64,000 nt of DNA from Actinacidiphila guanduensis. GTDB taxonomy: Bacteria > Actinomycetota > Actinomycetes > Streptomycetales > Streptomycetaceae. Position 1 is the stretch's first letter, and every line of letters begins with the position of its first letter. Under the pieces are notes generated by a model. It made no database searches. It had not been told where the DNA came from and saw only the letters and a list, made by a program, of their open reading frames with translations. The translations under genes and the position numbers were made by a program. The stretch spans positions 186,001 to 250,000 of the forward strand of contig NZ_FNIE01000009.1 in the NCBI RefSeq assembly GCF_900103985.1. Direction: 5' to 3'. Below, one piece after another: positions 40,142 through 48,711 of this stretch.

Positions 40142-41959
40142 TCAGCGCACGGGCGTGCCGCTCACCGTGGTCAGCGCCGGCAGCCGCCCGGCGAGGAAGA
40201 GCTGGCGCATCGCCGCGCGCTGGATCTTGCCGCTGGAGGTGCGCCGGATCGTGCCGGGCCTCACCAACTGCACATGCGTGGCCCGCACTTCGAAGTCACG
40301 GGCCACGCAGGCCCGGATCTCCCGGGCCAGCGCGGCCAGGTCCAGGTCGTACCGGCGGCCGACCCGCACCTCCTGCACCACGACCACCCGGTTGCGGCCC
40401 GGCTCGGCGCCGAACACCGCGGTCGCCCCGAACAGGCCACTGAGCTGCTGGATGCGGTGCTCGATGTCCTGCGGGTGCAGGTTGCGCCCGGCCACCACGA
40501 CCATGTCCCGCAGCCGCCCGGTCACGAACAGCTCGCCGCGGTGCAGCACCCCGAGGTCGCCGGTGCGCAGGAAGCCGGTCTCGCCGTCCGCGGTGGTCTG
40601 GCCGAAGGTGCTCCGCGACTCCAGCGGCCGCTTCCAGTAGCCGTCGGCGACACTCGCCCCCCGGGTCCAGATCTCCCCGACCCGGTCCTCCGGCAGCACC
40701 CGGCCCGAGTCCGGGTCGACGATCCGCATGTCGTTGTCCGGTGTCACCGGCGCCCCGCAGCCGACCAGCGTACGCACCGGCCGGCCGGGCACCTCGGGTG
40801 CGAACTCCCCGTGCTCCAGCGCGGCCGCGTCCACCCGGTGCGGCTGCGGCGCCTGCCGGACGCAGGCCCGCCGGCCGGCGGTCAGCAGCGTGCTCTCGGC
40901 CAGCCCGTAGGCCGGCACGAAGGCGTCCGGCCGGAACCCCACCGGCCCGAACCGCTCGGCGAACGCCGCCATCGTCTCGGCCCGCACCGGCTCCGAACCA
41001 TTGACCGCCACCTGCCAGCCGGACAGGTCCAGCCCGGCCAGCTGCTCGTCGGTGGTCTTGCGGGTGCACAGCTCGTAGGCGATGTCCGGCCCGCCGCTCA
41101 CCGTCACGCCGTAGCTGCTGATGGTGTGCAGCCAGCGGGCCGGGCGGCGGGCGAAGTCGGCGGTGGGCATGATCACCCCGGTGGTGCCCAGCCACAGCGG
41201 GTGCAGCAGCAGCCCGGACAGGCCCATGTCGTGGTGCAGCGGCAGCCAGCCGCCGACCCGGGCGTGCGGCCCGGTGCCCAGCAGCTCCACCAACTCGCCC
41301 TGGTTGGCGAGGAGGTTGCGGTGCGTCAGCCGGGCGCCGCGCGGGTCGCGGGTCGAGCCCGAGGTGTACTGCAGGACCGCCAGGGCGTCCGGGTCGAGGT
41401 CCGGGCGCCGCCACTGCTCGCCGGGCGGCAGTTCGATGTCGTCCAGCGCCAGGCAGGGGAGCCCGGTCCGGCCCGCCGCCGACAGCAGCCGGGAGACCGA
41501 GGGCGCCGACTCGCGGTCGGTGAGCACCACGGACACCAGCGCGTCCTTGACGATACTGAGCACCCGTTCGTCCGCGCTGCGGCGCCCGTTGGGCGCGGGG
41601 CACGGCGTCGGCACCGCGCCGGCGTACAGGCAGCCGAAGAGCGCCTTGGCGAACAGCCCGGCGTCGTCCAGCAGGATCAGCACCCGCTGGCCGGCCATCC
41701 TGCGGTCCAGCAGCCAGCAGGCCAGTGCGCGGGCGGCCAGGTCGAGCTCCCCGTAGCTCAGCGACCGCGCCCGCACGTCCCCTGTCCCGGCCGGCCCCGT
41801 TGTTCCCGTCTGCTCCGTCGGCTCCGTTGTCCCCGTTCTTTCCGCTGTCCCCGTCGCGCCGTCCGGCCCGCTCCTCTCCACCAGCAGGTACGCGGTCCCG
41901 TCCGGATTCCCCTCCGAACGCCGTAGCAGCAGGTCGATCAGCGTACGCGGAGCGTCCAC
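40142..41959 (-). CDS. Fatty-acyl-AMP ligase-like (FAAL) enzyme
   Basis: The 605-residue ANL enzyme has TSGSTRDPRGARLTHRN at the P-loop, GWLPLHHDMGLSG, which is typical of FAALs, YGLAESTLL, LRTGDLGVLHRGELFVTGRLRD and the C-terminal SSGKIQR lysine. FAALs adenylate fatty acids and pass them to carrier proteins. GTG 41959 is chosen because ggagaggggg precedes it; an ATG 39 codons upstream would add an unrelated tail. A Thr/Gly-rich insert (about residues 35-65) is unusual. It is the last gene of the island before the S10 promoter and could load either ACP of the azoxy system or acylate the RiPP product. Confidence 0.87.
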   Translation of the reverse strand: MDAPRTLIDLLLRRSEGNPDGTAYLLVERSGPDGATGTAERTGTTEPTEQTGTTGPAGTGDVRARSLSYGELDLAARALACWLLDRRMAGQRVLILLDDAGLFAKALFGCLYAGAVPTPCPAPNGRRSADERVLSIVKDALVSVVLTDRESAPSVSRLLSAAGRTGLPCLALDDIELPPGEQWRRPDLDPDALAVLQYTSGSTRDPRGARLTHRNLLANQGELVELLGTGPHARVGGWLPLHHDMGLSGLLLHPLWLGTTGVIMPTADFARRPARWLHTISSYGVTVSGGPDIAYELCTRKTTDEQLAGLDLSGWQVAVNGSEPVRAETMAAFAERFGPVGFRPDAFVPAYGLAESTLLTAGRRACVRQAPQPHRVDAAALEHGEFAPEVPGRPVRTLVGCGAPVTPDNDMRIVDPDSGRVLPEDRVGEIWTRGASVADGYWKRPLESRSTFGQTTADGETGFLRTGDLGVLHRGELFVTGRLRDMVVVAGRNLHPQDIEHRIQQLSGLFGATAVFGAEPGRNRVVVVQEVRVGRRYDLDLAALAREIRACVARDFEVRATHVQLVRPGTIRRTSSGKIQRAAMRQLFLAGRLPALTTVSGTPVR

Positions 41960-42076
41960 GCCTTCCCCCTCTCCCCGAGCGCCCCACCTTGGCGTGCGCC
42001 CCCTTGAGCGCGGCTTGAGCGCCGGGTGAGCACCGGAAAGCGCCGGCGGACCACCGGGAAACGCAGGGGGGATCAC

Positions 42077-42470
42077 CGGGGGAGACGGGGCCCTGGTTTG
42101 GGGGACGCGCCCGGCGGGGTAAGGTAACCGGCTTCGATTGGCGTCCCGCGGGCCGGGTATGGCAGACTACCCAAGTTGCTCGGTCGAGCGCCGATGCTGC
42201 GCGCCTCCCGTCGGGAGGACCGGAAGCGAGTCCCACAGTACTCGTCGTCCCATCTGCCCCCTGGGCAGCGCTGGGGCGGACGTACGGGAATCTTCCGGGA
42301 AGCGTCAGTGCGGCTCCGGCCAGGCATCCGGTGGGATCTCTCCCACGCAACCCCTGTCCAGGGCTTTCCGCTGGCGGAAAACCATGTGCGAGGGGCGCGA
42401 CACGCCCGACCGCGTGGGTCGGGTGGGTGCGGATGCCGGAGCGAGAAGAGACAAGGACTACGGAGTAGCC
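42077..42470 (+). promoter_or_regulatory. S10 operon promoter and long leader
   Basis: This region precedes rpsJ. A likely promoter is near 42115-42165, where TTGGCG and TATGGCAGACT sequences occur; CAGACT is the better -10. The remaining leader of about 300 bases is highly structured. It includes the 27-nt element at 42396-42422 that is shared with the rpsL leader (cgcgacac, then a CCGACC/GGTCGG hairpin), again 48 bases before the start codon. Autogenous control by a ribosomal protein, as with L4 in E. coli, is plausible but not demonstrable here. Confidence 0.6.
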
Positions 42471-42779
42471 ATGGCGGGACAGAAGATCCGCATCCGGCTC
42501 AAGGCCTACGACCACGAGGTCATCGACTCCTCGGCGAAGAAGATCGTCGAGACGGTGACGCGTACTGGTGCGCAGGTCGCGGGCCCGGTGCCGCTGCCCA
42601 CTGAGAAGAACGTGTACTGCGTCATCAAGTCGCCGCACAAGTACAAGGACTCGCGCGAGCACTTCGAGATGCGCACGCACAAGCGCCTGATCGACATCCT
42701 CGACCCGACGCCCAAGACCGTTGACTCGCTGATGCGCCTGGACCTGCCGGCCGGCGTCGACATCGAGATCAAGCTCTGA
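42471..42779 (+). CDS. rpsJ: 30S ribosomal protein S10
   Basis: The 102-residue S10 begins AGQKIRIRLKAYDHEVID and contains the conserved extended loop around KSPHKYKDSREHFEMRTHKRL. It is a 30S head protein and, as NusE, also an antitermination factor. ATG 42471 is preceded by gactacggagtagcc. It heads the S10 operon directly after the metabolite island, with rplC 14 bases downstream. Confidence 0.98.
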   Translation: MAGQKIRIRLKAYDHEVIDSSAKKIVETVTRTGAQVAGPVPLPTEKNVYCVIKSPHKYKDSREHFEMRTHKRLIDILDPTPKTVDSLMRLDLPAGVDIEIKL

Positions 42780-42793
42780 GAGGCGCGGAGAAG

Positions 42794-43438
42794 ATGGCTA
42801 AGCAGATCAAGGGCATCCTGGGCGAGAAGCTCGGCATGACCCAGGTCTGGGACGAGAACAACCGTGTCGTCCCGGTGACCGTGGTCAAGGCCGGCCCGAA
42901 CGTCGTGACCCAGGTGCGTACCAGCGAGAACGACGGCTACGAGTCGGTCCAGCTCGCCTTCGGCGAGATCGACCCCCGCAAGGTGAACAAGCCCCTCAAG
43001 GGCCACTTCGCCAAGGCCGAGGTCACCCCGCGCCGCCACCTGGTGGAGCTGCGCACCTCCGACGCCGCCGAGTACGCGCTCGGCCAGGAGATCACCGCCG
43101 AGGTGTTCGAGGCCGGCGTCAAGGTCGACGTCACCGGCAAGAGCAAGGGCAAGGGCTTCGCCGGTGTCATGAAGCGCCACAACTTCGGTGGCCTCGGCGC
43201 CGGCCACGGCGTCCAGCGCAAGCACCGCTCGCCGGGCTCCATCGGCGGCTGCGCCACCCCCGGCCGCGTCTTCAAGGGTCTGCGGATGGCCGGCCGGATG
43301 GGCAACGAGCGGGTCACCACCCAGAACCTGACCGTCCACGCCGTTGACGCGGAGAAGGGCCTGCTGCTCATCAAGGGCGCGGTTCCCGGTCCGAACGGCG
43401 GCCTCGTCCTGGTCCGCACCGCGGCCAAGGGGGCCTAA
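42794..43438 (+). CDS. rplC: 50S ribosomal protein L3
   Basis: The 214-residue L3 starts AKQIKGILGEKLGMTQVWDE and carries the conserved central loop HGVQRKHRSPGSIGGCATPGR, which reaches towards the peptidyl transferase centre and holds the Gln that is methylated in other bacteria. It is early in 50S assembly. The standard operon position and length show nothing odd. Confidence 0.98.
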   Translation: MAKQIKGILGEKLGMTQVWDENNRVVPVTVVKAGPNVVTQVRTSENDGYESVQLAFGEIDPRKVNKPLKGHFAKAEVTPRRHLVELRTSDAAEYALGQEITAEVFEAGVKVDVTGKSKGKGFAGVMKRHNFGGLGAGHGVQRKHRSPGSIGGCATPGRVFKGLRMAGRMGNERVTTQNLTVHAVDAEKGLLLIKGAVPGPNGGLVLVRTAAKGA

Positions 43439-43444
43439 AGGGAT

Positions 43445-44104
43445 ATGAGCACTGTTGACATCCTGTCGCCCGCGGGCGACACCACCGGGACCGTAGAGCT
43501 CCCGGCCGAGATCTTCGACGCCAAGGTCAGCATCCCGCTGATCCACCAGGTCGTCGTCGCGCAGCTGGCCGCGGCCCGCCAGGGCACGCACAAGACCAAG
43601 ACGCGCGGCGAGGTCCGCGGTGGCGGCAAGAAGCCGTACCGCCAGAAGGGCACCGGCCGCGCCCGCCAGGGCTCGACCCGCGCGCCCCAGTTCGCCGGCG
43701 GTGGCGTCGTGCACGGCCCCGTGCCGCGCGACTACTCGCAGCGGACCCCGAAGAAGATGAAGGCCGCCGCGCTGCGCGGTGCCCTCACCGACCGGGCCCG
43801 CCACAACCGGATCCACCTGGTGACCGGCGTCGTCGAGGGCGAGACCCCGTCGACCAAGGCCGCCCGGACCCTGCTCGGCAAGATCAGCGAGCGCAAGAAC
43901 GTGCTGCTGGTCATCGAGCGGGCCGACGAGGCCGGTTGGCTGTCCGCCCGCAACCTGCCCCAGGTGCACATCCTGGACGCCGGCCAGCTGAACACCTACG
44001 ACGTGCTCGTCTCCGACGACGTGGTCTTCACCAAGGCCGCGTTCGACCGGTTCGTCGGTGTCCCCGGTAACGGCGCCGCCGAGACCGAAGGGAGCGACGC
44101 CTGA
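43445..44104 (+). CDS. rplD: 50S ribosomal protein L4
   Basis: The 219-residue L4 has the long loop rich in Arg, Lys and Gly (RGGGKKPYRQKGTGRARQGSTRAPQ) that lines the exit tunnel; macrolide-resistance changes map to this segment, and here it is wild-type-like. In E. coli L4 also represses the S10 operon. Its stop overlaps the rplW start by one base. Confidence 0.98.
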   Translation: MSTVDILSPAGDTTGTVELPAEIFDAKVSIPLIHQVVVAQLAAARQGTHKTKTRGEVRGGGKKPYRQKGTGRARQGSTRAPQFAGGGVVHGPVPRDYSQRTPKKMKAAALRGALTDRARHNRIHLVTGVVEGETPSTKAARTLLGKISERKNVLLVIERADEAGWLSARNLPQVHILDAGQLNTYDVLVSDDVVFTKAAFDRFVGVPGNGAAETEGSDA

Positions 44105-44457
44105 TGGCCGAGCAGACCGCGACCGAGACCGTCCCCGTGGCGGCCCAGGTCACCAGCAAGACCTTCACGGACCCGCGCGACCTGCTGATCAAGCCGGTCG
44201 TCTCCGAGAAGAGCTACGCGCTGCTGGACGAGAACAAGTACACGTTCGTCGTCGACCCGCGCGCCAACAAGACCCAGATCAAGCAGGCCGTCGAGGCGGT
44301 CTTCCAGGTCAAGGTCACCGGGGTCAACACGATCAACCGGCAGGGCAAGCGCAAGCGCACCCGCACCGGTTTCGGCAAGCGGGCCAACACCAAGCGCGCC
44401 ATCGTGACCCTTGCCGAGGGCGACCGCATCGACATCTTCGGCGGCCCGGTCTCCTAA
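44104..44457 (+). CDS. rplW: 50S ribosomal protein L23
   Basis: The 117-residue L23 sits at the tunnel exit and docks SecY, SRP and trigger factor. The core (DPRDLLIKPVVSEKSYALLDENKYTFVVDPRANKTQIKQAV) and the KRKRTRTGFGKRANTKRAIV loop are standard. The N terminus has an extra stretch of about 15 residues rich in Thr/Glu, common in actinobacteria. It is coupled to rplD. Confidence 0.98.
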   Translation: MAEQTATETVPVAAQVTSKTFTDPRDLLIKPVVSEKSYALLDENKYTFVVDPRANKTQIKQAVEAVFQVKVTGVNTINRQGKRKRTRTGFGKRANTKRAIVTLAEGDRIDIFGGPVS

Positions 44458-44504
44458 CGGGGACTGGGACGTTCAGAAGTCCGGAATCTTCCGAGGACTG
44501 AGAA

Positions 44505-45341
44505 ATGGGTATCCGCAAGTACAAGCCGACGACCCCGGGCCGTCGTGGCTCATCCGTCGCCGACTTCGTCGAGGTCACGCGGTCCACGCCGGAGAAGTCG
44601 CTGGTCCGCCCGCTGCACAGCAAGGGCGGCCGTAACAACGCCGGTCGTGTGACCGTCCGCCACCAGGGCGGTGGCCACAAGCGCGCCTACCGTGTCATCG
44701 ACTTCCGTCGGCACGACAAGGACGGCGTGCCCGCCAAGGTCGCGCACATCGAGTACGACCCCAACCGCACCGCGCGCATCGCGCTGCTGCACTACGCGGA
44801 CGGCGAGAAGCGCTACATCCTCGCCCCCGCCCGCCTGCAGCAGGGCGACCGGATCGAGAACGGCGCCAACGCCGACATCAAGCCGGGCAACAACCTGCCG
44901 CTGCGCAACATCCCGGTCGGCACCACGATCCACGCGATCGAGCTGCGGCCCGGCGGCGGCGCCAAGATCTCCCGCTCCGCGGGCGCCTCGGTGCAGCTGC
45001 TGGCGAAGGAGGGCAACATGGCCACCCTTCGCATGCCCTCCGGCGAGGTCCGGATGGTCGACGTCCGCTGCCGCGCCACCATCGGCGAGGTCGGCAACGC
45101 CGAGCAGTCGAACATCAACTGGGGCAAGGCCGGCCGCATGCGCTGGAAGGGCGTCCGCCCGACCGTCCGCGGTGTCGCCATGAACCCGGTGGACCACCCG
45201 CACGGTGGTGGTGAGGGCAAGACCTCCGGTGGTCGCCACCCGGTCTCCCCGTGGGGTCAGAAGGAAGGGCGTACGCGTTCTCCCAAGAAGGCGAGCAACA
45301 AGTACATCGTCCGCCGCCGCAAGACGAACAAGAAGCGCTAG
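44505..45341 (+). CDS. rplB: 50S ribosomal protein L2
   Basis: The 278-residue L2 starts GIRKYKPTTPGRRGSSVADF and carries the strongly conserved AMNPVDHPHGGGEG segment, whose His is linked to peptidyl transferase activity and subunit association, and the C-terminal KKASNKYIVRRRK tail. It has the standard actinobacterial length and operon position. Confidence 0.98.
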   Translation: MGIRKYKPTTPGRRGSSVADFVEVTRSTPEKSLVRPLHSKGGRNNAGRVTVRHQGGGHKRAYRVIDFRRHDKDGVPAKVAHIEYDPNRTARIALLHYADGEKRYILAPARLQQGDRIENGANADIKPGNNLPLRNIPVGTTIHAIELRPGGGAKISRSAGASVQLLAKEGNMATLRMPSGEVRMVDVRCRATIGEVGNAEQSNINWGKAGRMRWKGVRPTVRGVAMNPVDHPHGGGEGKTSGGRHPVSPWGQKEGRTRSPKKASNKYIVRRRKTNKKR

Positions 45342-45355
45342 GAGCGGGTTTTCAG

Positions 45356-45637
45356 ATGCCGCGCAGTCTCAAGAAGGGGCCCTTCGTCGACGACCACCTG
45401 ATCAAGAAGGTGGATGTCCAGAACGAAGCCGGCACCAAGAACGTCATCAAGACCTGGTCCCGCCGCTCGATGATCGTCCCGGCCATGCTGGGCCACACGA
45501 TCGCGGTGCACGACGGCCGTAAGCACGTCCCGGTGTTTGTCACTGAGTCGATGGTCGGCCACAAGCTCGGCGAGTTCGCGCCGACCCGCACCTTCCGCGG
45601 CCACGAGAAGGACGACCGCAAGTCGCGCCGCCGCTGA
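45356..45637 (+). CDS. rpsS: 30S ribosomal protein S19
   Basis: The 93-residue S19 (PRSLKKGPFVDDHLIKKV, then TWSRRSMIVPAMLGHTIAVHDG) is a head protein that contacts S13 and the P-site region. ATG 45356 is fixed by the conserved PRSLKKGPF start, 15 bases after rplB. Nothing is unusual. Confidence 0.98.
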   Translation: MPRSLKKGPFVDDHLIKKVDVQNEAGTKNVIKTWSRRSMIVPAMLGHTIAVHDGRKHVPVFVTESMVGHKLGEFAPTRTFRGHEKDDRKSRRR

Positions 45638-45699
45638 CCGGAGACGGTCGGCCGGGCAACGCGACAGCGACAGCCATGACAGACACCGAAGGGACAACC

Positions 45700-46047
45700 A
45701 TGGAAGCCAGGGCCCAGGCGCGGTACATCCGCGTCACGCCCATGAAGGCCCGCCGCGTGGTGGACCTCATCCGTGGCATGAGCGCCACGGAGGCTCAGGC
45801 GGTCCTGCGTTTCACGCCGCAGGCCGCGAGCGTGCCGGTGGGCAAGGTGCTCGACAGCGCCATCGCCAACGCCGCGCACAACTACGACCACACCGACGCC
45901 GAGTCGCTGTTCATCAGCGAGGCGTACGTGGACGAGGGCCCGACCCTGAAGCGGTTCCGGCCGCGCGCCCAGGGCCGTGCCTACCGCATCCGCAAGCGGA
46001 CCAGCCACATCACCGTGGTCGTCGCCAGCAAGGAGGAGACCCGGTAA
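45700..46047 (+). CDS. rplV: 50S ribosomal protein L22
   Basis: L22 lines the narrow part of the exit tunnel. The 115-residue form starts EARAQARYIRVTPMKARRVVDLIRG and has the tunnel hairpin around PRAQGRAYRIRKRTSHITV. ATG 45700 is chosen over ATG 45676 because gaaggga precedes it and the longer start lacks a ribosome binding site. It overlaps rpsC by one base. Confidence 0.95.
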   Translation: MEARAQARYIRVTPMKARRVVDLIRGMSATEAQAVLRFTPQAASVPVGKVLDSAIANAAHNYDHTDAESLFISEAYVDEGPTLKRFRPRAQGRAYRIRKRTSHITVVVASKEETR

Positions 46048-46889
46048 TGGGCCAGAAGGTAAACCCGTACGGGTTCCGGCTGGGTGTGACCACGGACTTC
46101 AAGTCCCGTTGGTACGCCGACAAGCTCTACAAGGACTACGTCAAGGAGGACGTCGCCATCCGCCGGATGATGACGTCCGGCATGGAGCGGGCGGGCATCT
46201 CCAAGGTGGAGATCGAGCGCACCCGTGACCGGGTCCGCGTCGACATCCACACCGCCCGGCCGGGCATCGTCATCGGCCGCCGCGGCGCGGAGGCCGACCG
46301 CATCCGCGGCGACCTGGAGAAGCTGACCGGCAAGCAGGTCCAGCTGAACATCCTCGAGGTCAAGAACCCCGAGATGGACGCCCAGCTGGTGGCCCAGGCG
46401 GTCGCCGAGCAGCTGTCCTCCCGCGTCTCCTTCCGCCGTGCCATGCGCAAGAGCATGCAGGGCACGCTGAAGGCCGGCGCCAAGGGCATCAAGATCCAGT
46501 GCGGCGGCCGCCTCGGCGGTGCCGAGATGTCGCGCTCGGAGTTCTACCGCGAGGGCCGGGTGCCCCTGCACACCCTGCGGGCGAACGTGGACTACGGCTT
46601 CTTCGAGGCCAAGACCACCTTCGGCCGGATCGGTGTGAAGGTGTGGATCTACAAGGGCGACGTGAAGAACATCGCCGAGGTCCGCGCCGACAACGCCGCC
46701 GCGCGCGCCGGCAACCGCCCGGCCCGCGGTGGCGGCAACGAGCGTCCGCAGCGCCGCGGTGGCGAGCGCGGTGGCCGCGGCCGTCGTCAGCAGGGCGACG
46801 CCCCGCAGGGGGCACAGGCCCCCAAGGCGGAGGCCACCACCGCTCCTGAGGCCCCGGCCGCGGCTGAGACCCCCGGAACGGAAGGCTGA
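46047..46889 (+). CDS. rpsC: 30S ribosomal protein S3
   Basis: The 280-residue S3 has an N-terminal KH domain (GQKVNPYGFRLGVTTDFKSRW, then IVIGRRGAEADRIRGDLEKL) and the C-terminal S3 domain that helps unwind mRNA at the entry tunnel. After about residue 218 there is a long low-complexity tail rich in Arg/Gly, then Ala/Pro/Glu, as in other streptomycetes. It follows rplV with a one-base overlap. Confidence 0.98.
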   Translation: MGQKVNPYGFRLGVTTDFKSRWYADKLYKDYVKEDVAIRRMMTSGMERAGISKVEIERTRDRVRVDIHTARPGIVIGRRGAEADRIRGDLEKLTGKQVQLNILEVKNPEMDAQLVAQAVAEQLSSRVSFRRAMRKSMQGTLKAGAKGIKIQCGGRLGGAEMSRSEFYREGRVPLHTLRANVDYGFFEAKTTFGRIGVKVWIYKGDVKNIAEVRADNAAARAGNRPARGGGNERPQRRGGERGGRGRRQQGDAPQGAQAPKAEATTAPEAPAAAETPGTEG

Positions 46890-46894
46890 GTCCC

Positions 46895-47314
46895 ATGCTG
46901 ATCCCGCGCAGGGTCAAGCACCGCAAGCAGCACCACCCCACGCGGCGTGGTATGGCCAAGGGCGGCACCGAGCTGGCGTTCGGCGAGTTCGGTCTGCAGG
47001 CCGTGACCCCGGCCTACGTGACCAACCGGCAGATCGAGTCCGCTCGTATCTCCATCACCCGGCACATCAAGCGTGGCGGCAAGGTCTGGATCAACATCTA
47101 CCCGGACCGTCCGCTCACCAAGAAGCCGGCCGAGACCCGCATGGGTTCCGGTAAGGGCTCGCCCGAGTGGTGGATCGCGAACGTCAAGCCCGGACGGGTG
47201 ATGTTCGAGCTGTCCTTCCCGAACGAGAAGGTTGCCCGCGAGGCGCTCACCCGCGCCGCGCACAAGCTTCCGATGAAGTGCCGCATCGTGCGGCGCGAGG
47301 CAGGTGAGTCGTGA
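46895..47314 (+). CDS. rplP: 50S ribosomal protein L16
   Basis: The 139-residue L16 (LIPRRVKHRKQHHPTRRGMAKGG, then MGSGKGSPEWWIANVKPGRVMFE) organises the A-site tRNA binding region of the 50S subunit. It lies five bases after rpsC, and its stop overlaps the rpmC start. The length is canonical. Confidence 0.98.
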   Translation: MLIPRRVKHRKQHHPTRRGMAKGGTELAFGEFGLQAVTPAYVTNRQIESARISITRHIKRGGKVWINIYPDRPLTKKPAETRMGSGKGSPEWWIANVKPGRVMFELSFPNEKVAREALTRAAHKLPMKCRIVRREAGES

Positions 47315-47538
47315 TGGCGGCCGGTACCAAGGCTTCCGAGCTGCGCCAGCTGGGCGACGAGGAACTCGTCAACAAGCTGCGCGAGGCCAAGGAGGAGCTG
47401 TTCAACCTCCGTTTCCAGGCGGCCACCGGACAGCTGGAGAACAACTCCCGGCTCAAGACCGTCCGCAAGGACATCGCCCGGATCTACACCCTCATGAGTG
47501 AGCGCGAGCTCGGCATCGAGACGGTGGAGAACGCCTGA
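47314..47538 (+). CDS. rpmC: 50S ribosomal protein L29
   Basis: The 74-residue L29 (ELRQLGDEELVNKLREAKEELFNLRFQ) is a two-helix protein at the tunnel exit. ATG 47314, which overlaps the rplP stop, is preferred over the GTG one codon earlier. Its last base overlaps the rpsQ ATG. Confidence 0.97.
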   Translation: MAAGTKASELRQLGDEELVNKLREAKEELFNLRFQAATGQLENNSRLKTVRKDIARIYTLMSERELGIETVENA

Positions 47539-47822
47539 TGAGCGAGAAGAATGTGACTGAGACCCCTGAGCACCGCGGCTTCCGCAAGACCCGTGAGGGT
47601 CTGGTCGTCAGCGACAAGATGGACAAGACCGTGGTGGTCGCCGTCGAGGACCGTGTGAAGCACGCCCTCTACGGCAAGGTCATCCGCACCACCAACAAGC
47701 TCAAGGCGCACGACGAGCAGAACGCCGCCGGTGTCGGCGACCGCGTCCTCCTGATGGAGACCCGGCCGCTGTCGGCGACCAAGCGCTGGCGCGTCGTGGA
47801 GATCCTCGAGAAGGCGAAGTAA
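47538..47822 (+). CDS. rpsQ: 30S ribosomal protein S17
   Basis: The 94-residue S17 is an OB-fold primary binding protein of 16S rRNA. It carries the conserved KTVVVAVEDRVKHALYGKVI and ETRPLSATKRWRVVEI segments. It ends the S10 operon proper; a structured spacer of about 190 bases separates it from rplN. Confidence 0.98.
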   Translation: MSEKNVTETPEHRGFRKTREGLVVSDKMDKTVVVAVEDRVKHALYGKVIRTTNKLKAHDEQNAAGVGDRVLLMETRPLSATKRWRVVEILEKAK

Positions 47823-47872
47823 CCGCCGCGGGGCGACCCGCACGGCGGCCGGTCCCGGCCGCGGGCCGCGCA

Positions 47873-47944
47873 CTCCGATCCCGATCGGAGCGCCGGCCCC
47901 GGCCGGACCGCCGGCCAGGCAATTCCTGCGGGATCCCCCGCAGG
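47873..47944 (+). promoter_or_regulatory. Hairpins in the rpsQ-rplN spacer
   Basis: Two inverted repeats occur: ctccgat/atcggag at 47873-47890 and a perfect 8-bp stem, cctgcggg/cccgcagg, at 47925-47944. Neither has a T tract. They lie where the S10 and spc operons join and may regulate spc expression, process the transcript, or mark an internal promoter. Confidence 0.5.
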
Positions 47945-48015
47945 ACGGTTCCGCCAGGCTCGGCCGCCCGCAGCAGCGGGTGCGCCGGGAACCGGCAGAC
48001 ACACAGGAGAAAGAC

Positions 48016-48384
48016 GTGATCCAGCAGGAGTCGCGACTTCGCGTCGCCGACAACACTGGTGCCAAGGAGATCCTTTGCATCCGTGTTCTCGGTGGTTCGG
48101 GTCGCCGCTACGCGGGCATCGGTGACGTCATCGTGGCCACCGTCAAGGACGCGATCCCCGGTGGCAACGTGAAGAAGGGCGAGGTCGTCAAGGCTGTCGT
48201 CGTGCGCACCGTCAAGGAGCGCCGCCGTGCCGACGGCTCGTACATCCGCTTCGACGAGAACGCGGCGGTCATCCTCAAGAACGACGGCGACCCCCGCGGC
48301 ACCCGCATCTTCGGCCCCGTGGGCCGGGAGCTGCGCGAGAAGAGGTTCATGAAGATCGTCTCGCTCGCGCCGGAGGTGCTGTAA
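48016..48384 (+). CDS. rplN: 50S ribosomal protein L14
   Basis: The 122-residue L14 begins with GTG (IQQESRLRVADNTGAKEILCIRVLGGS), preceded by caggagaaagac. It forms part of the intersubunit bridges and binds the ribosome silencing factor. The C terminus RFMKIVSLAPEVL is standard. It is the first gene of the spc operon. Confidence 0.98.
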   Translation: MIQQESRLRVADNTGAKEILCIRVLGGSGRRYAGIGDVIVATVKDAIPGGNVKKGEVVKAVVVRTVKERRRADGSYIRFDENAAVILKNDGDPRGTRIFGPVGRELREKRFMKIVSLAPEVL

Positions 48385-48387
48385 CCG

Positions 48388-48711
48388 ATGAAGATCAAGA
48401 AGGGCGACCTGGTCCAGGTCATCACCGGCAAGGACAAGGGCAAGCAGGGCAAGGTCATCGTGGCCTACCCCCGCGAGGACCGCGTCCTGGTCGAGGGCGT
48501 CAACCGGGTCAAGAAGCACACCAAGGCCGGCCAGACCGACCGCGGTTCGAAGACCGGCGGCATCATCACCACCGAGGCGCCGATCCACGTCAGCAATGTG
48601 CAGCTGGTCGTGGAGAAGGACGGCAAGAAGGTCGTGACCCGCGTCGGCTACCGCTTCGACGACGAGGGCAACAAGATCCGCGTTGCCAAGCGGACCGGTG
48701 AGGACATCTGA
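48388..48711 (+). CDS. rplX: 50S ribosomal protein L24
   Basis: The 107-residue L24 has the KOW motif (KKGDLVQVITGKDKGKQGKVI) and initiates 50S assembly. It starts three bases after rplN and overlaps rplE by one base (TGATG). It is the normal size for actinobacteria. Confidence 0.98.
   Translation: MKIKKGDLVQVITGKDKGKQGKVIVAYPREDRVLVEGVNRVKKHTKAGQTDRGSKTGGIITTEAPIHVSNVQLVVEKDGKKVVTRVGYRFDDEGNKIRVAKRTGEDI

Noticed and set aside
47823..48015. A small gene in the rpsQ-rplN spacer
   Set aside because: No frame with a ribosome binding site or protein-like composition; only hairpins are visible.
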